DNA from: Anaeramoeba flamelloides
Taxonomy: Eukaryota > Metamonada > Anaeramoebidae
Direction of reading: 5' to 3'
Assembly: GCA_027625915.1 (NCBI GenBank)
Contig: JANTQA010000047.1
Location: 16,306,001-16,370,000, forward strand
Length of the DNA: 64,000 nucleotides
Shown: positions 1 to 10,881 of the stretch, piece by piece
Layout of the letters: each line of letters starts with the position of its first letter
Numbering within the stretch: the first letter of the stretch is position 1
Notes under the pieces: generated by a model
What the model saw: the letters and a program-made list of their open reading frames with translations, nothing else
What the model was told of the DNA's origin: nothing
Databases searched by the model: none
Program-made: the position numbers and the translations under genes

Positions 1-1289
1 TAACTTCTGATTGATTATTGATCACATTATTGTTTTTTTGTCAAAAAACAATATATTGACTATTTTTTTGGTGACTTTCTCTGATTCCCAAAAAAAAAAA
101 TAAACTAAGGCTTAACTCTGTGTTCACTGTTTTTTCTATTTTATTTTTTATTTCATAAGATATCTTTTGAAAATATCCTAGTTCCCTTTCCAATTCATTT
201 TTTTTAAAAATTACTTACACTTGTTTGATTATATATTTTTTTAAAGATCTTAAAAATTTTTAAAGAAGCTTATCTTACATAATTCACAAGATAATTTTCA
301 AAGGGGCAGAAGTAAAAATTTTTTAAAAATGATCTTTCAAAAACTGTCAAAAATGAAATCCTAAAGAAATGTAAAAAACAATATAGTGCAAAAAAATGTT
401 TTTATGAACAGTTCAGAAAACAGTTCAACAAACAATTTTCAACTGTTTTACAGATTCTTTGAAAAAACCTTTTTTTGTTCTACATTTTTAATTTGATACA
501 ACAAAAGAAAAAAAAAAATATTAGATTTGAATTTTACTTTGTTTCTTGGTAACTTCTTGCCTTTTCTTTGTTGTTTGGCTGGGTTCAATAAAATATCTTA
601 TTTTATTCGCCACTTTCTTGCTCCTCTAATTTGAACATTCTTTTATCCCCACTCGAGATCCAAAAGTGCAGATATATATTTTTTTCTTTTCACTCAAGAA
701 ATCGTAATCTTTAAAAACAAGCTAAAGCTCTCGTAAAGATTCATATTTCTCTCAAGACAAAAAGAAAAAATATCTCCGATGTTGGGTCTACACATAAAAA
801 TAATATATATACTTTTCCTCGCGATCGAATGAATAATAACAGTTATTTGTAGATAATTTTTCTTTATTTTTTTATTAATTTAAATGAGATTTTTTTCATT
901 TCTCATTTTGAAATTAATAATAGGTTGTTTAAAATAATGTTTCATTAAAGTAAACAAAATAAATTTTTAAACTCAAACCATTGTTCAGAATTCTCAGAAA
1001 AAAATAAAATAGATATCAAACCAAAACTACTTAAAATACAAATTTCAAGAAAAAAAAAAGTATTTTTTAAATCTTTTTAATAAATCTCGAATAGTTATAA
1101 AATATTTTAAGAAAGAATTTTGTTTCAATTTTTTTTTGATTGCTAGAGTCAATATATCAACATTTGAGGAAATGATATGGGAATCCAAAATAAAATTTTC
1201 CATTTATAATAAATTCGACTCTAATTTATTATATTTTTACTTAATTGAAATTATTTTTCTTTTTAATTTTTTGTTTTTTCTTTTTAAGC
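1..1289. other. Gene-free AT-rich stretch
   Basis: No open frame or spliced set of frames that I can support. A patch at about 600-830 is less AT-rich and has short frames on both strands, but none joins to anything recognisable. It lies on the side where the truncated kinase gene would continue, so it could hold a distal exon; I cannot show this. Confidence 0.5.
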
Positions 1290-1420
1290 CATAAAGAAAA
1301 TATGAGTATATCACCCCTGAATAATCTAGAAATCTATGATTTTATACTTAAAGTTCCTTTGGGAAATTTAAGTAAAAATACCTATAGAGTGTAATTTACA
1401 CTTCTTCAATAAATAAAGAA
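1290..1420 (+). mobile_element. LINE 3' end remnant
   Basis: The last 130 bp of the LINE family seen at 40636-41655, here on the plus strand. The shared part runs from a frame fragment into the 3' hairpin AGTGTAATTTACACT and the CTTCTTCAATAAA tail. It is 5'-truncated. Confidence 0.6.
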
Positions 1421-1640
1421 ATAAATGTTTTTTTTTGTATTTTTTCTTGATCAATTTTTTAAATTATTTTGATTTCCCATTTTTTAATTGGTATGTAAAT
1501 ATATTACAATGGGGTATCTTACACTCTTGTTTTTTTTATTAAAACATTAGTATATTTGGTTAAAGAAATGATTTGAAGAATTTACTTTCGAATCAACTGA
1601 GGCACTCAAAATTGGTAAAATGTACCTACTTCCTTGACAA
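1405..1640 (+). repeat. Dispersed repeat E, copy 1
   Basis: Matches 52210-52440 in the same orientation, sharing TTTTTTCTTGATCAATTTTT, TTGGTATGTAAATAT, TGATTTGAA and ACTCAAAATTGG in the same order. No coding frame. The second copy leads straight into a minisatellite, so E may be the end of a longer element. Confidence 0.65.
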
Positions 1641-2136
1641 AAAAAAATTTTTACAAGATTCAATTTCAAAAATATAAATAACAAAAAAAAAAAAGGATCT
1701 AACAAAGATAAAAATCCAAATTTTAAAAAAAAATTCAAACGGTTTCAATAAATACCCAAACAACAAAAAAAAAAAAAAGAGTTTTAAGGGATCAATACTC
1801 TAGAAAACAGGACAAAATTTCAATGTATTTTATTAGCGATATTCTCTACTTGTAAATTTTATAGACACAAAATCTCAAAAAATTCTGATTCGACTAAGAA
1901 ACTCAGAAAAGATAATTTTTTTAGTGAGATCAATTTTTTTATTCTATTTTTTATTCTGAAAAAGAAAAAAATTAAATTCATTTTATTTCTTACATTATAA
2001 AAAGTTTTTACCTTATTCATTACAATTTCCTTCATTATTACACAATATATATTCTTTATTGCAAGGAATATTAATTTAAAGGTTTTTTTTCTTTTTTGAG
2101 ATAATTCTTTTGGTGAACCTAAAAAATTGATTTATT

Positions 2137-2187
2137 TTTTTTTTTATTATTGAAGAGAGGCGATTCAACAAAATTACCTCCCATTTG
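2137..2187 (-). mobile_element. 51-bp LINE tail insertion with target duplication
   Basis: A severely 5'-truncated LINE copy: only the 3' hairpin region and poly-A (T on this strand) remain. It is flanked by perfect 19-bp direct repeats, CCTAAAAAATTGATTTATT, at 2118-2136 and 2188-2206. The paralogous repeat at about 18985-19010 lacks the insert and so represents the empty site. Confidence 0.8.
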
Positions 2188-2292
2188 CCTAAAAAATTGA
2201 TTTATTCATCATATTGAAAAATAATTGTATTGCATTAAGAAGGATAGTTATAACCATTAAAGTTTTAAAGCCATTTACAAATTTTTACCAAG

Positions 2293-2352
2293 AAAATGAA
2301 GTTTTTATTTTTAAAATGAAGTTTTTATTTTTAAAATGAAGTTTTTATTTTT
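2293..2352 (+). repeat. 20-bp tandem repeat, three copies
   Basis: Three head-to-tail copies of AAAATGAAGTTTTTATTTTT. The paralogous D copy has no such expansion, so it arose after that duplication. Confidence 0.85.
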
Positions 2353-3159
2353 AAAATAAAATTTGATTTTTCAAAATAAATTTTACTTGAAGATATTTGA
2401 GAAATAAGGTAATTTTATCCTAAAAATTCAAATTCAATTTTTTTTTCTGACAAAAATGATTTAATTTTTGTATAAATGATTTTTGTGAATAAGAACAAAC
2501 AATTTGTCAAAAAAATTTCTCAAATTCGAAAATTCTCTTGTAATTTTTTTTCATTTTTGGAAAACTAGAAAACAACTTTTTTCAAACATTAAAGAATAAA
2601 AAAATTTTACTGCATAATAGATCTCAATTTAATTGAGAAACTTTTGTTAAACTTTTGTTAAACTTTTATCAAAATTTCATTTATTTAATCACCTATACCT
2701 CAATTAGTTTTGTTGGCCGAGATTTGAATTGAAATATTAATAAAAGAAAAATAATAGCCCAAATAAAAAATTTTCTCTCAAAATCAAGACTTTCCAACAT
2801 AAAACTAAAAATAGTGATTTACCATTTTCAAGAATTAACTTAATTTTTAATTAAAAAAAAATAGGTTACTTTTTTGAGTTTTATATTGGAAATATGCGAA
2901 TTTTGGATTTCAAAATAAATACTCAGATTAATTAATTGTTTAAGCGATCTTAACTATCCATTTCATAAGCCAAAACACAAATTATAAAAAAAAAAATTGT
3001 CAGAAGATCGACAAGATTTCATTTTATTTTTAAAAAATATAACCCTCTTAAAAAATTTTTTTTATTTCAGATTTTACTTCTCAATCTTGGATCTTATTTT
3101 TGAGGAGTCTTCTGAAATATTTTTCTTTTGTTTTTTTTTTTTATAACTATTTTTCCAGT

Positions 3160-3893
3160 TTTTAATCTCAAGATAAAAAAAAAAATTCAAAGTGGTATCA
3201 ATAACAACAATACAATCAAATAACAAAAAAAAAAAATTCAAGAATTGTTTTGGTTGAAAAATTCAAAGAATATAGAAAAAAATTTGATAATGATCCTCAT
3301 CAACAAAAAATATAATAAACAAAAAAAAAGTTGAAAAGCATATTCAATTATAAAAATTCAAATTTGTATAAAAAAAAATCCAATTCAAACAAAAAGTTTA
3401 AAAACAAAAATCTTGATCTTGCTTTATATTTCCAAATGCTTAAATTTCTTCTATTTGAAAGAAACTGTTTTCTTTCAGTACAAAATCGATTTAATTCAAT
3501 TTAATCTAATTTGTGGTTGTTTTGTCACCGTCTGTATTTTTACAAAGTAAGGGTTTTGGTGCATTCTTCTAATAAAATAACTCATTTAAAAAATGAAAAA
3601 AAAAAATTTTCGAGATCTCAAAAAGTTCCAAAGAGTGGACACATTCGAAACTAACATAGTTGAATTCAAAATAATATTTCACAAGCCATCTAAATTGGAA
3701 ATTGAGTGTCTCTCTTTGGCACATTTTTCTAAAAATGTCCTCGTTTTTGATTTTTGATTTTTGGAGATCGATCACGCTTCATAGGTTGGTTAGTTTTTGA
3801 TTGGCATTAGGTTCTGATAACAATTGCGAAAAATTTTTTTTTCTATTTCAAAAATTTATTTTTCTCGTTAATGACTCTTCCCTTAAGGTTTAC
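3160..3893 (+). mobile_element. Element A copy 1, with minisatellite
   Basis: The right part (3420-3893) matches 28500-28960 and 59990-60465, and 42345-42800 in reverse. Shared blocks include TTTGTGGTTGTTTTGT, GAGATCTCAAAA, TTGAGTGTC and TTTTTGATTGG, ending near AATGACTC...CCCTTAA. The left part (3160-3420) is a degenerate minisatellite of roughly 45-bp units built on TTCAAA, CAATAA and poly-A. It lies in the intron after the last visible kinase exon. The 68-codon minus-strand frame inside it is also open in the 42 kb copy but matches no known protein. Confidence 0.65.
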
Positions 3894-3982
3894 AGTCCCT
3901 GAAATTTGAAAAAAATGGTAAAATTAAAAAAGTAAAAGGAAAAAAAAAAGAATAAATAATAGAAAAAAAAAAAGTTATTTAC

Positions 3983-4998
3983 AGTTCTAAAACTAGATAC
4001 AAATAATTTTCAGACTCATAAATGCCTTCAAGGCAAACTAAATTTTTGTGTCTAATCCTTGTCAGGATTTTGACTTCATCCATTAATTTATTTCTCCCAG
4101 TTGACAGTTTTGGTCCAAGAAATTTTTTTTTATCGATTATTTTGATGGCATAATGATCCCCTGTTTTTTTGTTGATGCCCAATTTGACTTCTGCAAATTG
4201 TCCTTCCCCTAGGAGATGCCTAATGTCATATTGTGTATAAATCCCTGTTTTTGTATTTTCAGGTGGGATCACACTCCAGTCACGGAAAATGAATTCTGCT
4301 GTCGGCTTGGCTTGGTTAACCGTTCCTTTGGGCGCAGAAAGTGTGATACGATCAGAATGAAAAAGTTCTGATTGGTTATTTTTTCCAATTCTCTGTTTTT
4401 TGGAATTGAATCATTAAATTCCGCAATTGAGGGTGATGTTAAATTTTAAGAATGTAACAAGGAGTTAAAGGGAAAAAAAAAAATTAAGAGAAAAAAAAAA
4501 AAGGAATTAATTGAATTTATTCCATTTATTTTTGGTCTGACTACAACACAAACCTGGTTATTGACATAGGTTCCATTTGTTGAAAAATCTTTAATTATAA
4601 TTTTATAGCTTTCATATGTCGAACTGTCTTGTTCTAAGTCAATTCTTTCAATTGTGCAATGTTTGCCACTAATTGTGTTTTTTGACAAAACAAAAGAACA
4701 GGATGGATGTCTACCAATTGTGACTAATTGTGTTTTTGAAAGGACAAAGGGTAAATGTATTTTGAAAGATATTTAACAGTTTTTAAATTGAATTGGAAAT
4801 TCAAAAAAAATAATTAGAAAACTAAAGCAAATATGAAATTTAAAGAAATTGTTTACGAGTTTCAGATTTTTTTAATGTAATGCTATCGATCCCTTCCATT
4901 GAAGAAACTAATTTTCCATAAATGTCTTCGTCACGTTCATCTTCAGAATCGCTTTCGGACACTGGACTATTGACTAGTGTCTCTTGAATCTCGGACAT
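3983..4998 (-). CDS. FHA-domain checkpoint kinase (Chk2/Rad53-like), 5' part
   Basis: Three exons in phase: 4998-4857, 4723-4554 and 4392-3983, giving the first 240 residues. Residues 1-45 are acidic (SDSEDERDED). An FHA phosphothreonine-binding domain follows, with GRHPSC, the SGKH loop and STNGTYVNN, closing with DRITL after the second intron. The kinase N-lobe starts near residue 167: glycine loop GEGQFAEVKLG, ATP-binding AIKI lysine and an alpha-C glutamate in MDEVKIL. The last exon ends in LVLEL at a GTAAAT donor. FHA followed directly by a CaMK-type kinase is the Chk2/Rad53/Cds1 order, which acts in DNA-damage signalling. No exon for HRDLKPEN or DFG is visible in 1-3980. Either the next intron exceeds 3.9 kb and the gene continues outside the window, or the gene is truncated. 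The intron holds element A. Confidence 0.85.
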
Positions 4999-5269
4999 TA
5001 TTGGATTTGAATGAAAGGAAAAAGGATAAAAAAATGAAATTTTCCTAATAATTATTTTTCATTTGGGTTTAAGGGTACAGGATAGATAATTTGTTAAGTG
5101 TAAAATGAAAAGTGTGTTGTTATTATATAAATTGAATTATTAGTCTATTATTCTAATGTCTCCCAAATTTCGATTAGTAAAGTAGAACTAACTGCTGAAC
5201 CTCTTCAAATTAAAAATGATACTTTTATTAGTAAAAAATTTAATAATTTGAGAAAAAATTGCTTTTTGA

Positions 5270-5410
5270 ATCAAATTTAAAGATTGTAACATCAATATTA
5301 AAAGACTTACAAAGTTGCAAAATATCTTTCATAAATTTGTTGCTAAATGTAGATCAGTTGTCCAAATGAATTAATTTTTTTAAACACAAATAATTAACGA
5401 ATAGATTCTT
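5270..5410 (+). repeat. Repeat H copy 1 (internal palindrome)
   Basis: Matches 17572-17712 and, reversed, 13195-13345. The arms are TTTAAAGATTG...and CATAAATTTGTTGC...AAATGTAGATCA. In the best copy the arms form a stem around CGCCATAAATTTAA. Confidence 0.6.
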
Positions 5411-6432
5411 TTAAACAATTTATTTTTGAAATCTTGGTAATATATTGGTGCTAGAAATAACATTTAAAATGAAAAAAAAACAAATCTTTTAGGTTTTTAA
5501 GTTGATGATTATTGAGTTAACTTTATAATGAAAAAAATCAAAAAATATATAATTTTTGAGTTGTGGATATTAATTTTTAAATACTTCAGTAATATTAGTT
5601 TGAGTTTCCATTTTTGTCATTGTAAAAGTTATTTTAATTATTATAATTTTTATTGTAATTGTGGTCATGAGTAAAAAATAAAATAATTTAGTGATCAATA
5701 ATATTTATAAATCATTTTTTCGAGCCATTTGCATATTAGGAAGTAACATTATATAGACATATTTTACAACATACTTTAATTATAGATGAATATATGATAG
5801 CGCTAATCAGCAAAGAACATTAAATTTTGAAAAGTACTAATATTATTAAAAATTATAACTTAACAAATTCTTTAGAGAAGTTGAAAAAAAGAAAAATAAT
5901 ATATTTATTAAAAATCATTTTTTTTTTTGATTCATTTTTTAAAGAAACTTGCTGACACGAACACATCTAAATATTCAAAAAAAGAAAAGATCCTGTAAGA
6001 TCACCCATTATAATAATTGAAAAGAAGACATAACCATTTCCTTTCATTTGGAAAAAGCTAATCACAAATTTTGTTAATTATTTGGATTTTTATTTCTCCA
6101 GTCATTCATTCATTTTGGTGCTTTACTAAATCTAAATTAGTTTCATAGGGTGTTTAAAAATAAAAACCTTTGAAATTATCTTAAACTCGAATATTTTGGA
6201 TTTTTATTTTTTAAAAAATTAATTTTTTTATTCAGGTTTTTTACTAGGGTAAAAATATCTCTTTTTAAAAAATGATAAAATAGATTCGATACTAAAAATA
6301 ATTCCCTATTGTTAAAATGAAATTTATTACATTTCCTAATTTGGGAATTTTTTGAAGATTTGATTTGAGTTAATAAATAAAACTCATTGATCTTTGAAAA
6401 AAAAAAAAAAATACTAAACAAACCTTAAGTAT

Positions 6433-6453
6433 ACACACACACACACACACACA
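6433..6453 (+). repeat. AC microsatellite
   Basis: About ten AC units, read directly. Confidence 0.95.
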
Positions 6454-6851
6454 AACTCTTTTTCTAATAAAAGGGCACAAAAAAATCCAAGAATTATTCA
6501 TAATTGAATCAAATTATTTCTAGTATCATTCTAAAATTTTATAAACACTTTAAAACATAAAAAAACACAGAAATAGATCTTTTAAAACCCAATAAAACAA
6601 AATAATAAAAATTAAAATTCAATATTTTAAAAATTGATGTGCCCTTTTTTTTGAAATGAGATATCTCGTTTTGCAAATCGTAAAGAAAAAAAATACTAAA
6701 ATCAATAAAAACCTTTGAACAAAGTTAATTCAGAAAAAGTTCTCTACATTTTAATGATAACTCTTTACACGTCTTACTTTTGTTCTTGAAAGTCTCATTT
6801 TAAAGAGAAAGCCTCAATTCATCTGCATATTTTGTTGGAATGTTTTTTTCT

Positions 6852-7331
6852 TTATTTCTCTTTTCTTTTGTTCCATACATCAATCCAATAATGATATTTC
6901 TTAATTCCTACATCTAGCTCATTCGAAATAAAACTTAAACTGTTTCCATTTTTACTCACTGGTAGGTTATTTCGAAATTGGTTTTCTCTTATCTTGCTTT
7001 TTCATTTTTCAACTATTGAATATCGAAAAATTAAAAAAAAAAAAAATAAAAAAATGATCAATTAAAATGAAAATCACCAAACAGTAATTATCTTATTAAC
7101 AATCAAATTCGATGGTATTGGTGATTTGAGAGGTGTTCTCTTTTGTTTGAACAAGAGTTTATATACACCTCGTACCTCAAATAACCTAATTTTCTTTGAT
7201 ATAAAATTTTTTAAATCAATTGTCTCAAAAAGATCTTCAGATTCAGAATTTTTAATAATTATCAAAAAAAAAATTGTATAAAATACTACAACAAAAACAA
7301 TAGTTAATAATTTTTTTTTAACATTTGACAA
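6852..7331 (-). CDS. Possible two-exon gene, unknown product, 5' end unclear
   Basis: Frame A (7331 down to 7078) would encode a hydrophobic N-terminal segment (VFVVVFYTIFFLIII) followed by a hydrophilic stretch with KQKRTPLKSPIPSN. It ends at TG|GTGATT. Frame B (6996-6852) follows an AAAAAG acceptor, restores phase exactly and encodes 48 residues including NLPVSKNGNSLSF and YHYWIDVW before TAA. The sequence is less biased than the surrounding DNA. There is no ATG at the 5' end of frame A, and stops lie just upstream without an obvious acceptor, so an upstream exon or a decayed gene is possible. A type II membrane protein would fit the layout. I do not recognise the family. Confidence 0.3.
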
Positions 7332-8269
7332 TTTTTTATGATAATTGTGATTTTATTATTTTTCAATCAGAATTTTGTCAAAAAAACTTTTATTATTTTT
7401 TTGAAAAGTTTATATAAACATCAAAGATTTTCAAGTTTTAAAGATTAGAACACATCATTCCTATTACGAAAAAAATTTTCAATATTTTATATCCTGGCAT
7501 GACATAATTTTTTTCTTATTAATAAGTTGTTTTTTTTTTTTGAAATTTAAACCAAAAAAATGATAAAAAATAACCTTTTTTCTAGTAATATATATAATTG
7601 TTTTTCTAAAAAAGATCTTTCTTAGATAATACTTTACTGGTTATAGGTATTATTTTTTTCTTCTTCTTTATGATTTTTTGAGAAACTAATGGTTGAGTTT
7701 TTGGCTTAATTCTCTCAATATTAAAATAAAAAGAAATATGAATAGAAGAAATCTCAATTTTCTCAAGTTTAAAATGTCCCAGCTATTTTTTTTTATTAAA
7801 AAAAAAAAAATGGAATTCAAAATTCATGGTTATTGGCTAGTGTTATTTGATTTTTGGGGTTTAAAGAGGGCGAAGAAAATACTTTTTTTAAAAAATATAT
7901 AATTCGGGAAATTTAATATTTTCTTTGAGAGTAATTACTTTTAATACTTTTATTATAATTTAAAAATTCCTCTAGCTTTGTAGACTTATATATATATATA
8001 TAAAACTTGAAAGAATTTTTTCTATTATTTATTAATTTTGGTTATTATTTTTTTAATTAATTTTTTTTTTGATTAAAGATCTTCACATTTCAACTAATAA
8101 TAACTAATGTAATTTGACTCATTGTTTCAACAACAATCAAAATAGTTTTTTTTATAGGTGCTATAAATATCACCTTACCAAGAAAAATAAATTGTTTATT
8201 TTCTCAACTTCAAACAAATAACGACAGTTATTGATTCTCTAAGATATTTTGACATTGCATAAAAAATTG

Positions 8270-9000
8270 TGTTTTATTTTTTTTTTTTATTTTTGAAGAG
8301 AGAAAATTGCTTTTCTCCTGTGTGCCCTAATTTCTAAACTTTTTTTTAGAAATTTTGTTAAAGAATCACAAATTTTATTATCACTTACTAATGATAATAT
8401 ATATGATGAATTCTTTTTATTAATAATATCTCCGATATTATTAATTTTTTTATTTTTTTCAAAAAATTCAGATATCCGATTTTTCGATTTATTTTATAGG
8501 CCGGACAGTCCCATAAAAAATGATCGAAATCTTCAATGATATCAATATTTAACTTTTCTTTACATAAATCACAATTTTTATTTTTATAAAAATTTTGTTT
8601 TATCTAATGATCCAAAATTCAATATCCATCGATTTTTGATTAGAAAGAAATATTATTTTTTAAAAAAATATAGAAATTTGAAATTAAAATAAAATATTTT
8701 TTAATTTTATTAAAATTTAGAGGTTTTTTCAACAAAAATTTTTTTATATTTAAATTATTTGGCCAATAGTTTGAGTCAGATTAATGATAATTTTTTTTAA
8801 TTTTTTTAATTTTTGGATTTTTGAAATCTAAACCTCAATTTAATGATATTATTGAAGAAGAGACAATTGACCAATAATTATTTTTCAAGATCTTTTGTAG
8901 TCTAGATTGAACAATTCAATTTTACAAAAATTATTTTCAACTTTTTCACAACAAAATTCAAAACAATATTTTTTTTTTTTATTCCATGGATTTTTTTTTT
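8270..9000 (-). mobile_element. Degraded LINE 3' half
   Basis: On the minus strand it ends in the hairpin GAGAAAAGCAATTTTCTC and a poly-A run. Upstream are remnants of the C-terminal zinc-knuckle region: plus-strand GGACAGTCCCATAAAAAATG (also at 20320) is the antisense of the HFLWDCP block. This is an uninterrupted copy: the point where other copies carry hairpin arrays reads straight through AAATTAGGGCACACAGGAG. Many stops. Confidence 0.75.
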
Positions 9001-9633
9001 TCTCTGTGAATTAATATTTAAATATTATCTTATATTTTTCATTTATTTGAGATCAATTAATTGATATAGTAAAAAATTTTTTATTGATTTTACTCCAATG
9101 TAATAAATAAAATTCTTTTACAATTTTTTTTTTTTTTATTGTTTTTAATTTTTATATTTCTTAACTAAAAGTTTTAGAAAATTATTCATATTAAACTTTT
9201 AATTTTGGCCTAAAGAAATGAATTTCATTTTTCTCTTGATTTAATATTTATTGGAATTTTATCAGAAATATATTTTTTTATTGAGTTTATTTATCATAAC
9301 ATTATAAACATATTATAATGTTTAATAACAATAAATAAATGTTTGAGTTTTGAATTACTATTATTAAAACAATATAATTTCTAATTTTTTAAAAAAACAA
9401 ATTAAAATCTTTTTTAAAAATCGCATACAATCACTAATTATTTTGTTTTTTCAAGATCAAATAAAAAAAAAAATTATAACATAACTACTTTATCTTTATA
9501 CTATTTAAAGTTTTTATTCTAATTCATATCTGGATTAAAGACAAATAACAAAAAATATGTTAAAACAGACCATTCTCAGTTAAAATCTTTTATTTTAAAC
9601 ATTATGAAATTTGGGCAAATCCGGGACGTTAGG

Positions 9634-9637
<4 letters not shown>

Positions 9638-9692
<55 letters not shown>
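9638..9692. repeat. TA microsatellite
   Basis: About 27 TA units with one C interruption. It would extrude readily as a cruciform. Confidence 0.95.
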
Positions 9693-9773
9693 CAAGGAAT
9701 TTAATTAAAAGGATAAACAAAATAAAATACCAAGAAAAAAGTATACATTTAGGGAATTAAATTAAAAAATATA

Positions 9774-10804
9774 AACTCAATTCCAAAAAATGGGACACAC
9801 AAAAAAATCACAGTATTAAAAATATACTCCAAAATACATGATACTTGAACTTAAAAACAATAAAAGACCCGAAAATATTTAATTAATACTATTTATATAT
9901 ATTATAGTAAATTTAAAATTCAATTCGAAAAATAAAAAAGAAAAAATAAAAAAAAGTGTACCCCTATTTTTGGAACACGGTTACCAAAAAATCCATTTTT
10001 ATTGAAAGAAAAATTAATAAAAACTATTAATAGATTCAGCTTGTCTTTTGATAACTAAATCTATCCTTTTAAATATAGAGTTTACTAATTATCTTAGGTT
10101 TCCCAACTCAAAGTATTCCATACATTAGTGAAAATTTTAATAAATTCTTCTTCGTTATTTGGTTACAATTTTTCAGTTTAGTATCCATAAATTCCCAATT
10201 GGATTTAAATCTGTGGAATTGGGGGTCAAGGGTCCAGAACATTACATCCCCGATTTAAGTAAGTTTGAGTTTTTTTTTTTTGAGGTATGTGGACAAGCTC
10301 CATCCTTTTGGAAAATCCATTTCAACTCACTATATTCTGTATTAGCGAGTTGAATTTCCTTTAATTTTTTTGATAATATCATTAATAATACATTCAGTAT
10401 TCACACTTCCATTAATAATAATAAGTTCTGTTTGTAGGCCATGTGCCCTAACACACCATATCATGATTTTTTTTCAAAAAATATTTTTCTTGATAAAAAA
10501 AGAAACTTTTTTCTTTATGAGAAAAAAAAATTATTTTTTGTGATCAGAATGAAAACTTTTAAATTTCATTTTAAAGTGATTTTGAGATTTTCGAAAAGTT
10601 TTGAAAAAAAAAGAATTCAAAAAAAATTAAAACAATTATTGAAAATCAAAAATCAAAAAATAATGAAAAAAAATGATAAATAATTAACTTTAAAATTATT
10701 TACATTGATTGTTAATATCTAATGTTTCTATTTAAGAGTCAAATATCACTTTTCTTGGAATTAAATTGATTTTGAAGGTGTACCCCAATTTTTGGAATTG
10801 AGTT
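9774..10804 (-). mobile_element. Tc1/mariner transposon fossil
   Basis: Inverted ends AACTCAATTCC...TGGG at 9774-9800 and 10778-10804 are flanked by TA duplications at 9772-9773 and 10805-10806. The minus strand between about 10480 and 10159 reads as a decayed DDE transposase. In order there are MIWCV, INGSVN, FQKDGACPHTS (compare FQQDGAPCHTA) and NSTDLNPIGNLW (compare QSPDLNPIENLW). In-frame stops and a frame change separate these blocks, and the N-terminal DNA-binding part is not recognisable. It sits 78 bp from the end of the acyltransferase gene. Internal copies of GTGTACCCC suggest subterminal repeats. Confidence 0.85.
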
Positions 10805-10881
10805 TATTATGATTTTTTTTAAAAAAAATTTTTGTGATTCGTTAATATTTAAGAACTTTCATAATTTTCAATATTGTAAGA

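Larger units (their letters stand above)
1785..3030 (+). repeat. Long dispersed repeat D, copy 1
   Basis: About 1.2 kb that aligns along its length with 18660-19800 in the same orientation. Shared strings include GATATTCTCTACTT, TAAGAATTAACTTAAT-like blocks, GGTTACTTTTTT and CATCCATTTCATAAG-like blocks. Identity looks roughly 75-85 percent by eye. No frame is conserved. This copy carries a LINE tail insertion (2137-2187) and a short tandem repeat that the other copy lacks. Confidence 0.75.
4999..6851. other. Intergenic, no gene seen
   Basis: Very AT-rich. Contains a copy of repeat H and an AC microsatellite. The 81-codon minus-strand frame at 6176-6421 is low-complexity and runs into the microsatellite; I do not regard it as a gene. 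Confidence 0.6.

Noticed and set aside
600-830. Less AT-rich patch that might hold the distal kinase exon
   Set aside because: Short frames on both strands but no kinase motif and no phase-matched splice pair.
3569-3775. 68-codon minus-strand frame near the kinase exon
   Set aside because: It lies wholly in element A copy 1 and has no kinase motif or valid continuation; the CAG acceptor at 3895 leads to a stop after five codons.
6465-6650. Possible MITE with AAAGGGCACA at one end and GTGCCCTTT at the other
   Set aside because: Only about 10 bp pair; arms beyond that do not match.
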